DNA of 64,000 nt from an uncultured Eubacteriales bacterium (GTDB taxonomy: Bacteria; Bacillota; Clostridia; Peptostreptococcales; Anaerovoracaceae): the NCBI GenBank assembly GCA_900553025.1, contig USBT01000002.1:1-64000 (forward strand). The letters are read 5' to 3'. Below the pieces are notes generated by a model. It was not told the DNA's origin. It worked only from the letters and a program-made list of their open reading frames with translations, and made no database searches. Positions 53,305 through 62,393 of this stretch are shown here, piece by piece; the stretch's first letter is position 1; every line of letters starts with the position of its first letter. The translations under genes and the position numbers were made by a program.

Positions 53305-53538
53305 ATGGAATATTTTTTGAGTCACATAGGATATATAATAATAGCGGCCTTAGTCATTGCAGGCATTGGATTTGCGCTTGTTTATTTTGGCGACAAAAAT
53401 AGCGATGGACAGGGCGTTCAGGGCGGCTGTGGCATGGGATGTGCTGGCTGCGGATCTGCATCTTCCTGCGGTATTAATGAAGACGATATTAAAAAAATAG
53501 AACAAAATATTGCTTTAAGCGAGAGTAGCGAAAAGTAA
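53305..53538 (+). CDS. Small Cys-rich single-span membrane protein
   Basis: 77 residues: one membrane helix (about 8-28), then a Gly/Cys cluster GGCGMGCAGCGSASSCG with C42, C46, C49 and C55, then an acidic helix. The layout resembles FeoB-associated Cys-rich membrane proteins, but no feoB is nearby. Shine-Dalgarno is AAGGAAG, 9-10 bp upstream. It follows the GGGtGRT gene by 88 bp without a visible terminator, so it may belong to that operon and act in metal or Fe-S handling. This role is an inference. Confidence 0.65.
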   Translation: MEYFLSHIGYIIIAALVIAGIGFALVYFGDKNSDGQGVQGGCGMGCAGCGSASSCGINEDDIKKIEQNIALSESSEK

Positions 53539-53571
53539 GAAAGCGTAAGACGCAGAAAGAGTAGGAACGTT

Positions 53572-54582
53572 ATGAAAAAGTTAATTGTTTTGGCGATTTC
53601 TATCGCTATGGTTTTGGGTATGGCTACAATGCTATCAGGCTGTGGTAACAAGGACAAGAGTGGCGACAAGAAGGACGGAAAGCCTGTAGTTGCGGTTGTT
53701 GTTGCTGATGGATTTGGGGACAGATCATTTTACGATTCTGCAAAGGCTGGTCTTGACAAGCTTACAGATGAGAAAATCATTGAGCCGATGACAATTGAGT
53801 GCAGAGGTGAAAACTTTGAACAGCAGATGAGAAATGCAGCTGATAAAGCAGACGTTATCATCCCTGTAGGTTGGCAGTTTGACGCAATTGAAAAGGTTGC
53901 AGCAGATTACCCTGATAAGAAGTTCGTATGGGTAGATAATGCAGGAAACAAGAATCATGACAACGTTCTTTATATTAACTATGCACAGAACGAAGGATCA
54001 TACCTGGTTGGATATATCGCAGCTAAGATGAGCAAGACTGGTACAATCGGAGCAGTTGGCGGCGTAGACCAGGATACTATCAATGACTTTATAGTTGGCT
54101 ATGAACAAGGAGCAAAGAAAGCAAATCCTGATATCAAGGTAGTTAAGAATTATGTTGGCGACTTTGAGGACCCTGCAAATGGTAAGGAATGTGCACAGGC
54201 TCTTCATAACAAGGGTGCTGACGTAATCTTTGCAGTTGCTGGAAATTCAGGCTCAGGTGTAATCGAATCAGGTAAGGAGGACGGATATTTTGTTATCGGT
54301 GTTGACTCAGATCAGAAGTACATCGCTCCTGAAACAATTATTTGCTCAATGGTTAAAAATGTTGATAAGTCAATATACGATGTTGTTAAGGACTACGTTG
54401 AGAATGACAAGTTTGAAGGTAATCGTACTTGGGTAGCTGATATGGCAACTGGATTTATATCTGTTGCATATGGCGAAAAGGATGCTCCTCAGCAAATTTC
54501 AGATGATATCAAGAAGGAAGTTGAGGATATTCAAAAGCAGATTATTGACGGTGACATCAAGGTGGATACAGCTAGGAAGTAA
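53572..54582 (+). CDS. BMP-family nucleoside ABC transporter substrate-binding lipoprotein
   Basis: 336 residues with lipobox MLSGC (C24) and the BMP/PnrA fold: GFGDRSFYDSAKAGLDKL, GWQFDAIEKVAADYPDKKFVWVD, DFIVGYEQGAKKANP, VIGVDSDQKY. PnrA-type proteins bind purine nucleosides. It is the first gene of a complete importer (ATPase and two permeases follow). A hairpin with a short T run after its stop may let it be made in excess over the membrane parts. Confidence 0.93.
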   Translation: MKKLIVLAISIAMVLGMATMLSGCGNKDKSGDKKDGKPVVAVVVADGFGDRSFYDSAKAGLDKLTDEKIIEPMTIECRGENFEQQMRNAADKADVIIPVGWQFDAIEKVAADYPDKKFVWVDNAGNKNHDNVLYINYAQNEGSYLVGYIAAKMSKTGTIGAVGGVDQDTINDFIVGYEQGAKKANPDIKVVKNYVGDFEDPANGKECAQALHNKGADVIFAVAGNSGSGVIESGKEDGYFVIGVDSDQKYIAPETIICSMVKNVDKSIYDVVKDYVENDKFEGNRTWVADMATGFISVAYGEKDAPQQISDDIKKEVEDIQKQIIDGDIKVDTARK

Positions 54583-54617
54583 GACTGCTGTTGTCAGATT
54601 TAATATGTGAAAGTGTA

Positions 54618-54649
54618 AAGGCTCCCTGCAGAGATGTTAGGGAGCTTTT
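54618..54649 (+). terminator. Partial terminator (attenuator) inside the importer operon
   Basis: A 10-bp stem (AAGGCTCCCT with AGGGAGCTTT, one G-U) ends in only four T. It lies between the binding-protein gene and the ATPase gene. Confidence 0.6.
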
Positions 54650-54664
54650 AAGGAGTATGGTCTT

Positions 54665-56212
54665 TTGAAAACAAATAACATAGATAATATTGTAGAATTT
54701 AGGAATGTGTCCATGCAATTTCCTGGAGTTTTGGCTAATGATGATGTAAGTCTTGGGATAAAATCTGGCGAGATATTTGCACTTGTTGGTGAAAACGGAG
54801 CTGGCAAAAGCACATTGATGAATATTCTATATGGTATCAATAATCCTACAAGTGGAGAAGTATACATTAAGGGTAAGAAAGTAGATAATTTTAGTCCGAC
54901 AGAAGCCATTGAAAATGGAATTGGCATGGTGCATCAACACTTTATGCTCGTTCCGTCATTTACGGTAGCTGAAAATATTGTGCTGAGCAAAGAACCTCGA
55001 AAAGCAGGCTTCATATATAATCAGTCAAAGTCAATAGAGATTACAGAAAACTTAGTAAAAGAATATGGACTTCAGGTAAACCCAAGGGATATTGTAAGTG
55101 AAACAAGCGTAGGAATTCAGCAGAGAGTTGAAATTTTGAAAACCCTTTATCGAGGTGCGGATGTTCTCATACTTGATGAACCGACAGCTGTGCTCACTCC
55201 AAGTGAAACAAAAGAGCTTTTTGATGTAATTAGAAGAGTTGTTAAGGAACTCGGAATGACGGTGATAATAATCACACATAAACTCTATGAAGTTATGGCA
55301 ATATCCGACAGAGTAGGCGTAATGAGACAGGGTAAGCTCGTAGGTGTAAACGAAACAAAAGATGTCGATGAAAAAAAACTTGCCTCAATGATGGTTGGTA
55401 GAGAAGTTCTTCTGGAAAAACTTGAAAAAACAAACAATTTTGGTAAGACAAAAATCAAGGTGGACAACCTATATGTTGCGGATAATCGAGGATTACCTTC
55501 TGTAAACGGCGTAAATTTTGAAATCAGAGAGGGCGAGATACTGGGGATAGCAGCAATCGAGGGTAACGGTCAAAGTGAACTTGTGGAAGCAATTACGGGA
55601 CTTAGACATATCGAGTCGGGTCATGTTTATATAGAAGATAAAGATGCAACAGGACTAGATGCTAGACAAATAAGAAGTACGGGGGTTGCACACATTCCTG
55701 AGGATAGAATCAGTACTGGTGTCAGCGGTCCATCATCAATACTTGAAAATCTCATCATTGGAAAAGAGCGAAAAAGGGAGTTTTCGGTCAAGGGCATTCA
55801 TCTGCGACAATCATCAATAAGGCGCTATGCCGACGATTTGTTTAAAAAGTTCGACATAAGAGGAGCTGGAGTGGACACAAGGGTGGATTCGTTATCTGGT
55901 GGTAATATGCAGAAGGTTGTAGTCGCAAGAGAATTTTCATATGATACCCCGATACTTGTGATTTCACAGCCAACGAGGGGTGTTGATATTGGAGCGATGG
56001 AATTTATTCACAACAAAATAGTCGAGAAGCGTAACAACGGCGCAGCTATTTTGCTTGTAAGTGCAGACCTCGACGAAGTTTTTAGACTAAGCGACAGGAT
56101 AATAACTATGTATGAAGGCAGGATTACGGGAGAATTTAATTCTGGAGAAATAAGCAAGATGGAAATTGGTTATTATATGACTGGTGATAGGAGGGAAGGC
56201 AATGATGAATAA
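54665..56212 (+). CDS. Nucleoside ABC importer ATPase (duplicated ABC domains)
   Basis: 515 residues with two ABC domains, as in ribose/nucleoside importers. First domain: GENGAGKSTL, signature-like SVGIQQRVEILKTLYRG, LILDEPTAVLTP. Second domain: IEGNGQSELVEAITG (degenerate Walker A), LSGGNMQKVVVARE, and VISQPTRGVDIGA, with Gln in place of the usual catalytic Glu, which is normal for this class. Start TTG 54665 follows AAGGAG at 54650-54655. It overlaps the next gene by 11 bp. Confidence 0.94.
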   Translation: MKTNNIDNIVEFRNVSMQFPGVLANDDVSLGIKSGEIFALVGENGAGKSTLMNILYGINNPTSGEVYIKGKKVDNFSPTEAIENGIGMVHQHFMLVPSFTVAENIVLSKEPRKAGFIYNQSKSIEITENLVKEYGLQVNPRDIVSETSVGIQQRVEILKTLYRGADVLILDEPTAVLTPSETKELFDVIRRVVKELGMTVIIITHKLYEVMAISDRVGVMRQGKLVGVNETKDVDEKKLASMMVGREVLLEKLEKTNNFGKTKIKVDNLYVADNRGLPSVNGVNFEIREGEILGIAAIEGNGQSELVEAITGLRHIESGHVYIEDKDATGLDARQIRSTGVAHIPEDRISTGVSGPSSILENLIIGKERKREFSVKGIHLRQSSIRRYADDLFKKFDIRGAGVDTRVDSLSGGNMQKVVVAREFSYDTPILVISQPTRGVDIGAMEFIHNKIVEKRNNGAAILLVSADLDEVFRLSDRIITMYEGRITGEFNSGEISKMEIGYYMTGDRREGNDE

Positions 56213-57275
56213 GCTAAAAGTCAATTATTCTTATATGATTTCACTAACCTTGAGTATTGTAATTGCCCTCCTAATAGGAGCAATACTTATAATCGCGACA
56301 GGTCATAATCCTTCAGAGGGCTATGGAGCAATGCTTGAGGGAGTTTTTGGGAATAGTAGGGTTCTCGGAAATACGATAGCCAAGTCACTAAACCTATGTC
56401 TTACTGCCCTTGCTATGGCTGTTGCAGCTAAGGCAGGAATGTTTAACGTAGGAGGAGAAGGGCAGTTATACCTTGGAGGTCTTGCAGCGACAATGGTTGG
56501 AGTTATATTTCAAGATTTGTCGCCTGTTGTGGTAATCCCATGTGCTCTGATTGCAGCTACAGTTGTTGGTGGTGCATTTGCGTGGATTCCTGCCTGGCTC
56601 AGGGTCAAACTCAATGTAAGTGAAGTAATTACAACGATAATGCTTAACTCTGCAGCTATTTTTTTCTGTAAATATCTTGTAAATGGACCGCTTAAATCCA
56701 CAGAGAAGGGTGTAGTTGCAGCAACGGAGAATGTTTATGCATTCAAGATGGCACAGCTCATACCAGCTTCAAATCTTACGACTGCATTATTTTATTCAGC
56801 GGCGATAGCATTTGCAGTCTGGTATATCATGGGGAAGACGACAGCGGGTCTTGAAATGAAGGTTACCGGGGAGAATCCAAGATTCTCGGGTTTTGTTGGA
56901 CTTAAAAAGGATAAAATGATGATTTGGTCCATGATTGCTTCCGGTGCGATTTGCGGTATTGTTGGGATGATGGAGGTTTATGGAATACACGGCAGATTTA
57001 CAGAGAACATAAGTAATGAGTTCTATTTTGACGGGATGCTTCTAGCTATGATAATGAATTACAATCCATTTGGAATAATCGCAATGAGCTTTTTCTTTGG
57101 GATATTGAAAATTGGGGCATATGCCATGGAATTGTCAACTGGTATTTCGGGAGAAATTTCACAAATAATTTTTTCGATAATTATATTTCTAATGGCAGCT
57201 CAGTCTGGATTCAAGCAGTATTTTAGTAATAAATTATCTAAAAATAAGGTGAAGGGAGATACAAATAATGGATAA
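56202..57275 (+). CDS. Nucleoside ABC importer permease 1
   Basis: 357-residue permease of the branched-chain/ribose/nucleoside class (BPD_transp_2), with about nine or ten hydrophobic segments. MFNVGGEGQLYLGGLAATMVG and NVSEVITTIMLNSAAIF are typical of the NupP/YufP-type subunit. ATG 56202 follows GGAGGG at 56190-56195; the frame extends to GTG 56184. It overlaps permease 2 by 8 bp. Confidence 0.92.
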   Translation: MMNKLKVNYSYMISLTLSIVIALLIGAILIIATGHNPSEGYGAMLEGVFGNSRVLGNTIAKSLNLCLTALAMAVAAKAGMFNVGGEGQLYLGGLAATMVGVIFQDLSPVVVIPCALIAATVVGGAFAWIPAWLRVKLNVSEVITTIMLNSAAIFFCKYLVNGPLKSTEKGVVAATENVYAFKMAQLIPASNLTTALFYSAAIAFAVWYIMGKTTAGLEMKVTGENPRFSGFVGLKKDKMMIWSMIASGAICGIVGMMEVYGIHGRFTENISNEFYFDGMLLAMIMNYNPFGIIAMSFFFGILKIGAYAMELSTGISGEISQIIFSIIIFLMAAQSGFKQYFSNKLSKNKVKGDTNNG

Positions 57276-58212
57276 ATTATCAGCAATTTTCACCCTAGGT
57301 TTATTCCAAAATACATTGAGGACAGCTACACCTGTTATACTTGCCGCTTTGGGAGGTCTTCTCACGGAGCAAGCAGGGATAATGAACATAGGTATGGAAG
57401 GCATGATGCTGATTGGATGTTTTGCTGCGGTTGCGGTAAGTTATGCGATGGCAAATGCCCTTATGGGAGTGTTTGCAGCTGTAATGTGTGGCATCGTAAT
57501 TGGAATTTTCTTTGCAGTATTTGTGGTTAAATTGAAGAGCGATGAATTTATAATAGGGATGGCACTAAATACATTTGCAGCTGGAACTACTGTTTTTCTA
57601 CTGAGGTCAATCTTTGGTGTTAAGGGAACCTTCGCTGACAAGGGAATTGTGCCGCTACCAAGTGTAGAACTTGATTGGCTGCAAAGTATTCCAGTGATAG
57701 GGCCACTTTTAAATGGACATTCAATATTTGTATATATAACTTGGATATTAGTTTTTCTGGTTTGGTTTCTTCTCTACAAAACACCTTACGGATTTTGGAT
57801 AAGAGCCGCAGGTGAACATCCAGAATCCCTTAGGACTGCAGGGATAAATCCAGATAGAATGAAATTCGTATCAAGCATACTCTGTGGAGTCTTGTGCGGT
57901 TTTGCTGGGGCACACCTCTCACTAGGGTATCTTACTATGTTCGCTGAGGGCATGAGTGCAAATCGTGGTTTTATTGCATTCGCTTGTGTTATTTTTGGTA
58001 TGGCAAATCCTCCGAAGGTATTTATGGCTGCTCTTTTGTTCGGATTTCTAAATGCTCTTGGCTTGAGATTGCAAAGCGTCGGAATACCTCCTGATATTAC
58101 AGCGATGACACCTTATGTTGTTACTGTTTTGATGCTGATTTATATAATAACTACGGGCGAATCGAAAAAAAGACGAAGGGCTAGACGATTGGTTGAAGAA
58201 GAGAAGGCTTAG
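57268..58212 (+). CDS. Nucleoside ABC importer permease 2
   Basis: 314-residue second permease. TPVILAALGGLLTEQAGIMNIGMEGMMLIG near the start and the coupling-helix region AAGEHPESLRTAGINPDRMKF are family signatures. It pairs with permease 1 as a heterodimer. The tail is basic (SKKRRRARRLVEEEK). Last gene of the importer operon. Confidence 0.93.
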   Translation: MDKLSAIFTLGLFQNTLRTATPVILAALGGLLTEQAGIMNIGMEGMMLIGCFAAVAVSYAMANALMGVFAAVMCGIVIGIFFAVFVVKLKSDEFIIGMALNTFAAGTTVFLLRSIFGVKGTFADKGIVPLPSVELDWLQSIPVIGPLLNGHSIFVYITWILVFLVWFLLYKTPYGFWIRAAGEHPESLRTAGINPDRMKFVSSILCGVLCGFAGAHLSLGYLTMFAEGMSANRGFIAFACVIFGMANPPKVFMAALLFGFLNALGLRLQSVGIPPDITAMTPYVVTVLMLIYIITTGESKKRRRARRLVEEEKA

Positions 58213-58233
58213 ATGAGATTTAAAAATAACATT

Positions 58234-58261
58234 TTGAATTTTGGATATCCTAGTTTATAAT
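58234..58261 (+). promoter_or_regulatory. Promoter for the trigger-factor-like lipoprotein gene
   Basis: TTGAAT (58234-58239), 16-bp spacer, TATAAT (58256-58261), 45 bp before the ATG. Confidence 0.6.
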
Positions 58262-58306
58262 ATCAGATACATTGACTTTTATAATTTAAAATAAGGGGGA
58301 GGGTTT

Positions 58307-59410
58307 ATGAAGAAGAACAAAATAATTTTAACGACGCTACTTATAGTCATTGCGATGCTTGTCTTTACGGGCTGTAATGACGGCAACCTATATGAAAACA
58401 AAGATTTTTCAAATAACATGAAGCTTGGAAAGTACAAGGGCTTAAGTTATCAAAAGCCTGATACTAAGGTTAGTGATGAGCAGATACAGCAGTATATTGA
58501 TTCAGATCTTGCTAGACACGCCACAAAAAAGAAGATAGAGGACAGCACTGTGGCAGTTGCTGACGGAGATTCGGTAAACATCAAATTTGTAGGTAAGGTT
58601 GACGGCAAGGAGTTTGACGGAGGTAGCTCAGACAGCTTTAACCTGGTCATAGGACAGACTCCTATGATTGATGGCTTTTCAGAGGGCATAATCGGACATA
58701 AGGTAGGGGAAACTTTTACTGAAAATCTTGCTTTCCCTGAAAACTACAATGCGAAAAAGCTAGCTGGAAAACCAGTTGTATTCGAGATAACGGTTAATTA
58801 TATAGAGAAATCCGAAAAGCCTGAGCTTACGGATGAATGGGTTGCCAAGAATACTGAGTACAAAACAGTCGAGGAGTACAGGGCAGGTATCAGAGAAAAA
58901 CTGGATATCCAGCTCCAACAAAGCGTCAACGGCAGAATAAAGGATAGCTTGCTGACCCAGGTTATGCAGTCTACTAAATTCAAGAACGTTCCTGATAAGC
59001 TTGTGGACATAGAATATGAGCGCAATCTTGATATTTTGGACAAAATAGTTCTATCAAAGCAGAAAATCAGTCTTAAGGATTACGCAAAATCAACTTTTGC
59101 TTCGGATAAAAGTGTTAAGGACCCTGAGAAGGAGCTTAAGAAAAAATTGCGAGAAGAGTCCAAGGAAATAGCTAAAAGAAAGATGGTTATCTACTCAATT
59201 GCAAAGAACGAGAATATCGAGGTGACTGACAAAGATGCAGAGAAAATTTTCGATAGCACATTGAAAAACTTGAAAATGGACACAAAGAAGTTCGAAAAAG
59301 AGTACGATATGACTAAGAGCGAGGCTGTTGATTTATTCGATTATAAATATGCGGCACTTTATGATAAAGTGCTCGAAAAAGTCATAAAACTGGCTAAGGC
59401 TGACAAATAA
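58307..59410 (+). CDS. Trigger-factor-like FKBP peptidyl-prolyl isomerase lipoprotein
   Basis: 367 residues. The signal peptide ends in lipobox FTGC (C23), so the protein is anchored outside the membrane. An FKBP domain (about 85-165: GDSVNIKFVGKVDGKEFDGG, IGQTPMIDGFSEGIIGHKVGE) is followed by a helical domain like the trigger factor C-terminal chaperone arms (about 175-360). The ribosome-binding N-terminal domain of trigger factor is missing. It probably folds secreted proteins, in the niche of PrsA. GGGGGAGG precedes the ATG. Confidence 0.85.
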   Translation: MKKNKIILTTLLIVIAMLVFTGCNDGNLYENKDFSNNMKLGKYKGLSYQKPDTKVSDEQIQQYIDSDLARHATKKKIEDSTVAVADGDSVNIKFVGKVDGKEFDGGSSDSFNLVIGQTPMIDGFSEGIIGHKVGETFTENLAFPENYNAKKLAGKPVVFEITVNYIEKSEKPELTDEWVAKNTEYKTVEEYRAGIREKLDIQLQQSVNGRIKDSLLTQVMQSTKFKNVPDKLVDIEYERNLDILDKIVLSKQKISLKDYAKSTFASDKSVKDPEKELKKKLREESKEIAKRKMVIYSIAKNENIEVTDKDAEKIFDSTLKNLKMDTKKFEKEYDMTKSEAVDLFDYKYAALYDKVLEKVIKLAKADK

Positions 59411-59731
59411 ATTTAACTCAATTCGGCTAAATTTGACTGAAAATATGGAATAAAACAGATTTAATAAAATACAAATGCATGCTATGCAAGGAACGCTATA
59501 TTGATTGTAAATACAGTCGATGTAGCGTTTTTTCGTGGAATAGGAGTTACAAGTTTGATCCTACTTAATTCGATTTTGAACCATTTTCGGTTCCTGAAAA
59601 TAGCAGTTTAGAAAATAATGTTCTAAAAAAAATACAAAAAACTATGTACATTATATTATTTATTATGTATAATTACTCCAGTTAAATGTTTTACTATTTC
59701 CAAGTTTACTCAATTAAAGAGAGGTGATAGG
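59411..59731. other. 321-bp spacer before the second AgcS gene
   Basis: The spacer holds the terminator at 59492-59533 and a very A+T-rich stretch with a TATAAT-like box near 59667 but no convincing -35. No ORF or RNA gene is seen. Confidence 0.5.
59492..59533 (+). terminator. Strong intrinsic terminator after the PPIase lipoprotein gene
   Basis: An 18-bp stem (59492-59509 with 59512-59529, three G-U) has a minimal AA loop and ends in TTTTTT. Confidence 0.9.
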
Positions 59732-61150
59732 ATGAGTTTTATGGATTTTTTAGGAAAAGTTGATGCATTTGTATGGGGCGTACCAATGCTTGTTATGATT
59801 TTGGGAACAGGTATTTTGCTCAGCATTAGAACAAGGTTTATACAAGTAAGGTGTTTGCCTAGGGCTCTTATGTACATGTTTACAAATGAAGAAGGCGCAG
59901 AAGGCGAGGTTAGTAGCTTTGGTGCTTTGTGCACAGCCCTTGCAGCGACTATCGGTACAGGGAATATCGTCGGAGTGGCCACTGCCGTTACAACGGGCGG
60001 ACCTGGAGCATTGTTTTGGATGATTGTGGCGGCGTTTTTTGGAATGGCAACAAAATACACTGAAGGTCTTTTGGCAGTCAAGTATAGGAATGTAGATGAG
60101 AACGGGCATTCGCTTGGCGGACCATTTCTCTATATCGAAAAAGGCATGGGTGCTAAGTGGAAATGGCTTGGTAAGACTTTTGCGATATTTGCAAGCTTGG
60201 CAGGAATTTTGGGAACGGGAACCACAACGCAGGTAAACGGAATTGCTAACGCAGTTAAAGGCTTTGCTGACCCTGATAATTTGCATCTTATAAACATATT
60301 TGGACATGAATATTCATGGGCTATGGTAGGGACTGCTATTGTTGTCGGTGGTTTAACAGGACTTGTAATCATTGGCGGCCTTGAGAGGATTGCGAAAGTA
60401 ACGACCGTCGTAGTGCCATTTATGGCAGTTACATATTTTTGTGTATGCATTGCAATTATAATCAATAATGCAGATATGCTTGGAGGAGCACTGGCTACGA
60501 TTGTTAAAAGCGCATTCGGAGGCAGAGCGGCAGCGGGTGGTGCTCTTGGATTTACTATGATGACTGCAATGAGAATGGGCGTATCAAGAGGTATATTTTC
60601 GAATGAAGCAGGACTTGGAAGTGCTCCTATTGCAGCGGCTGCGGCAAAGACAAAGACAGCTGGTAGACAGGGACTTATTTCAATGACTGGAACGTTTATC
60701 GATACAATTGTAATATGTACGCTGACAGGATTAACACTTATAGTCACAGGTGCTATTAATACGGAGAACGAAGGAGCAAATGTTACAGGATATGCTTTCG
60801 GGAGTGGACTTCCTTGGAGTGAGAACATAGGCGCAGGCGTTCTAATGATATGTCTTGCATTCTTCGCATTTACAACCATTTTGGGATGGGACTATTATGG
60901 AGAACGCTGCATTGAATATATCGTTGGTGAAAATAGCTCAACTGTAAAAGTTTACAGATGGCTATTCTTAGCAAGTGTTTGCTTGGGTTCATTCCTTCCA
61001 CTACAAAGCGTATGGACGGTTGCCGATATTTTTAATGGACTAATGGCACTTCCTAACTTGATTGGTCTCATAGTTTTGAGTGGAATTGTTGCAAAAGAAA
61101 CAAAAGAATACGTCGAAATGGATAATCAATTAAGGCTTAAAGCGAAATAG
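59732..61150 (+). CDS. Alanine/glycine:sodium symporter, AgcS family (copy 2)
   Basis: 472-residue AgcS-family symporter. GTGNIVGVATAVTTGGPGALFWM, GGPFLYIEKGMG and RGIFSNEAGLGSAPIAAAAAKT match the family core. It is shorter than copy 1 and diverged in the C-terminal third, so the two likely differ in substrate or affinity. Shine-Dalgarno AGAGAGGTGAT precedes the ATG. It ends convergently with tpx. Confidence 0.93.
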   Translation: MSFMDFLGKVDAFVWGVPMLVMILGTGILLSIRTRFIQVRCLPRALMYMFTNEEGAEGEVSSFGALCTALAATIGTGNIVGVATAVTTGGPGALFWMIVAAFFGMATKYTEGLLAVKYRNVDENGHSLGGPFLYIEKGMGAKWKWLGKTFAIFASLAGILGTGTTTQVNGIANAVKGFADPDNLHLINIFGHEYSWAMVGTAIVVGGLTGLVIIGGLERIAKVTTVVVPFMAVTYFCVCIAIIINNADMLGGALATIVKSAFGGRAAAGGALGFTMMTAMRMGVSRGIFSNEAGLGSAPIAAAAAKTKTAGRQGLISMTGTFIDTIVICTLTGLTLIVTGAINTENEGANVTGYAFGSGLPWSENIGAGVLMICLAFFAFTTILGWDYYGERCIEYIVGENSSTVKVYRWLFLASVCLGSFLPLQSVWTVADIFNGLMALPNLIGLIVLSGIVAKETKEYVEMDNQLRLKAK

Positions 61151-61186
61151 ATGCACAAAATAGTTTAAGACAGTTTGGCATAGACA

Positions 61187-61218
61187 TCAAGGGCCGCTCA
61201 TAGTCGAGCGGCCCTTGA
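61187..61218. terminator. GC-rich hairpin between agcS copy 2 and tpx
   Basis: A perfect 13-bp stem (TCAAGGGCCGCTC with GAGCGGCCCTTGA) has a 6-nt loop. It has no strong T tract on either strand, but lies between convergent genes. Confidence 0.6.
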
Positions 61219-61258
61219 CGTTTAGGAATGCATATTTTAAATTTAACTTGTGATACTT

Positions 61259-61762
61259 CTATACAAGCTCTTTAACTGCGGATAGAGCAGCATCAAAGTC
61301 AACCTCGTGAGTTACCTCAGGTACATATTCAACGTGCTTAATCACACCTGTTTTGTCGACTACCACGATACCTCTAGCAAGAAGCATTAATCCTTCCATC
61401 ATAAAGCCATATTTCTCACCAAACTCTCTTTTTTGATAGTCAGATGCAACGATCACTCTGTCGATTCCCTCAGCGGCACAGAATCTGCCTTGAGCGAAAG
61501 GAAGGTCCTCGGAAATTGTTAAAACAACAACATCATCGGACAGTTCCGTAACTTTTTTGTTGAAAAATTTAGTCTGAAGTGAGCAAACCTCGGTGTCAAT
61601 TGACGGCACGACAGAATAGATAACTACTTTTCCGTTGAGCTCATCGCTCTTGAATGCTGACAAGTCATTTTTCACAAGTTCAAATGAAGGAGCCTTATCC
61701 CCAACTTTTACCTGAGTTCCAATTAGATTAACAGGGTTTCCACCAAATTTTACATTAGCCAT
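61259..61762 (-). CDS. tpx: Thiol peroxidase
   Basis: 167-residue atypical 2-Cys peroxiredoxin that reduces hydroperoxides with thioredoxin. The peroxidatic Cys is in PSIDTEVCSLQTKFF and the resolving Cys in GRFCAAEGI, the normal Tpx pair. The start is ATG 61762: AGGAGG lies 9 bp upstream, whereas ATG 61771 abuts the Shine-Dalgarno directly. Transcribed divergently from nrdR. Confidence 0.95.
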   Translation of the reverse strand: MANVKFGGNPVNLIGTQVKVGDKAPSFELVKNDLSAFKSDELNGKVVIYSVVPSIDTEVCSLQTKFFNKKVTELSDDVVVLTISEDLPFAQGRFCAAEGIDRVIVASDYQKREFGEKYGFMMEGLMLLARGIVVVDKTGVIKHVEYVPEVTHEVDFDAALSAVKELV

Positions 61763-61898
61763 ATTTATCATCCTCCTAAAATTTATTATCTAGAAATTAT
61801 TTATCAAATTTGCTTGACACAAGACTTTTACCACAAAACAATAGAATTAACCGTAAAACTATAGTAAAATAAACATAGAAACTGAAAGGAGCACATAA

Positions 61899-62366
61899 AT
61901 GCGTTGCCCATATTGTGAGAATATTGATACTAAGGTTGTAGATTCAAGGCCGACTGATGAGGGAAGAGCTATTCGCAGAAGAAGGCTTTGCGAAGCTTGC
62001 GGTAAGAGATTCACTACTTATGAAAAGCTTGAAGAGAATATCATAATGGTAATAAAGAAAAACGGACAGCGTGAATCATTTGACCGCAACAAAATATTGA
62101 ATGGAATTGTTAAAGCATGTGAAAAGCGTCCTGTTTCAATGGCTACTATGGAGGGTATTGTGGCTAACATCGAAAGAGGCCTAAATAATATGATGGAGAA
62201 AGAAGTCGAGAGTACATTCATAGGAGAGCTGATTATGGATGAACTCAAGAGGGTGGACGATGTAGCGTATGTCAGATTTGCATCAGTATATAGAGAGTTC
62301 AAAGATGCGGATACATTTATCAAGGAGCTTGAAAAGCTTCTTAAGAAGGATGCTGGCGTAAGATAA
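61899..62366 (+). CDS. nrdR: Transcriptional repressor NrdR
   Basis: 155-residue regulator of ribonucleotide reductase genes. An N-terminal zinc ribbon (C3, C6, C31, C34; [22 protein letters not shown]) precedes an ATP-cone domain ([20 protein letters not shown]). No ribonucleotide reductase gene or clear NrdR box is in the window. GAAAGGAG precedes the ATG. Confidence 0.96.
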   Translation: MRCPYCENIDTKVVDSRPTDEGRAIRRRRLCEACGKRFTTYEKLEENIIMVIKKNGQRESFDRNKILNGIVKACEKRPVSMATMEGIVANIERGLNNMMEKEVESTFIGELIMDELKRVDDVAYVRFASVYREFKDADTFIKELEKLLKKDAGVR

Positions 62367-62393
62367 TTTTAAAATAGGTTAAAGAAAGAGCAA

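Noticed and set aside
59750..60307. Reverse-strand open frame of 185 codons in the same gene
   Set aside because: Antisense shadow of the symporter; no recognisable domain or ribosome-binding site.
60130..60879. Long reverse-strand open frame (249 codons) inside the second AgcS gene
   Set aside because: It lies entirely antisense to a clear symporter gene, has hydrophobic low-complexity content that mirrors the sense codons, and lacks a Shine-Dalgarno.
61772..61898. NrdR boxes or a peroxide-responsive operator between tpx and nrdR
   Set aside because: TTGACA at the tpx side has no -10 at the right distance, and no pair of NrdR-like boxes or PerR-like dyad could be aligned.
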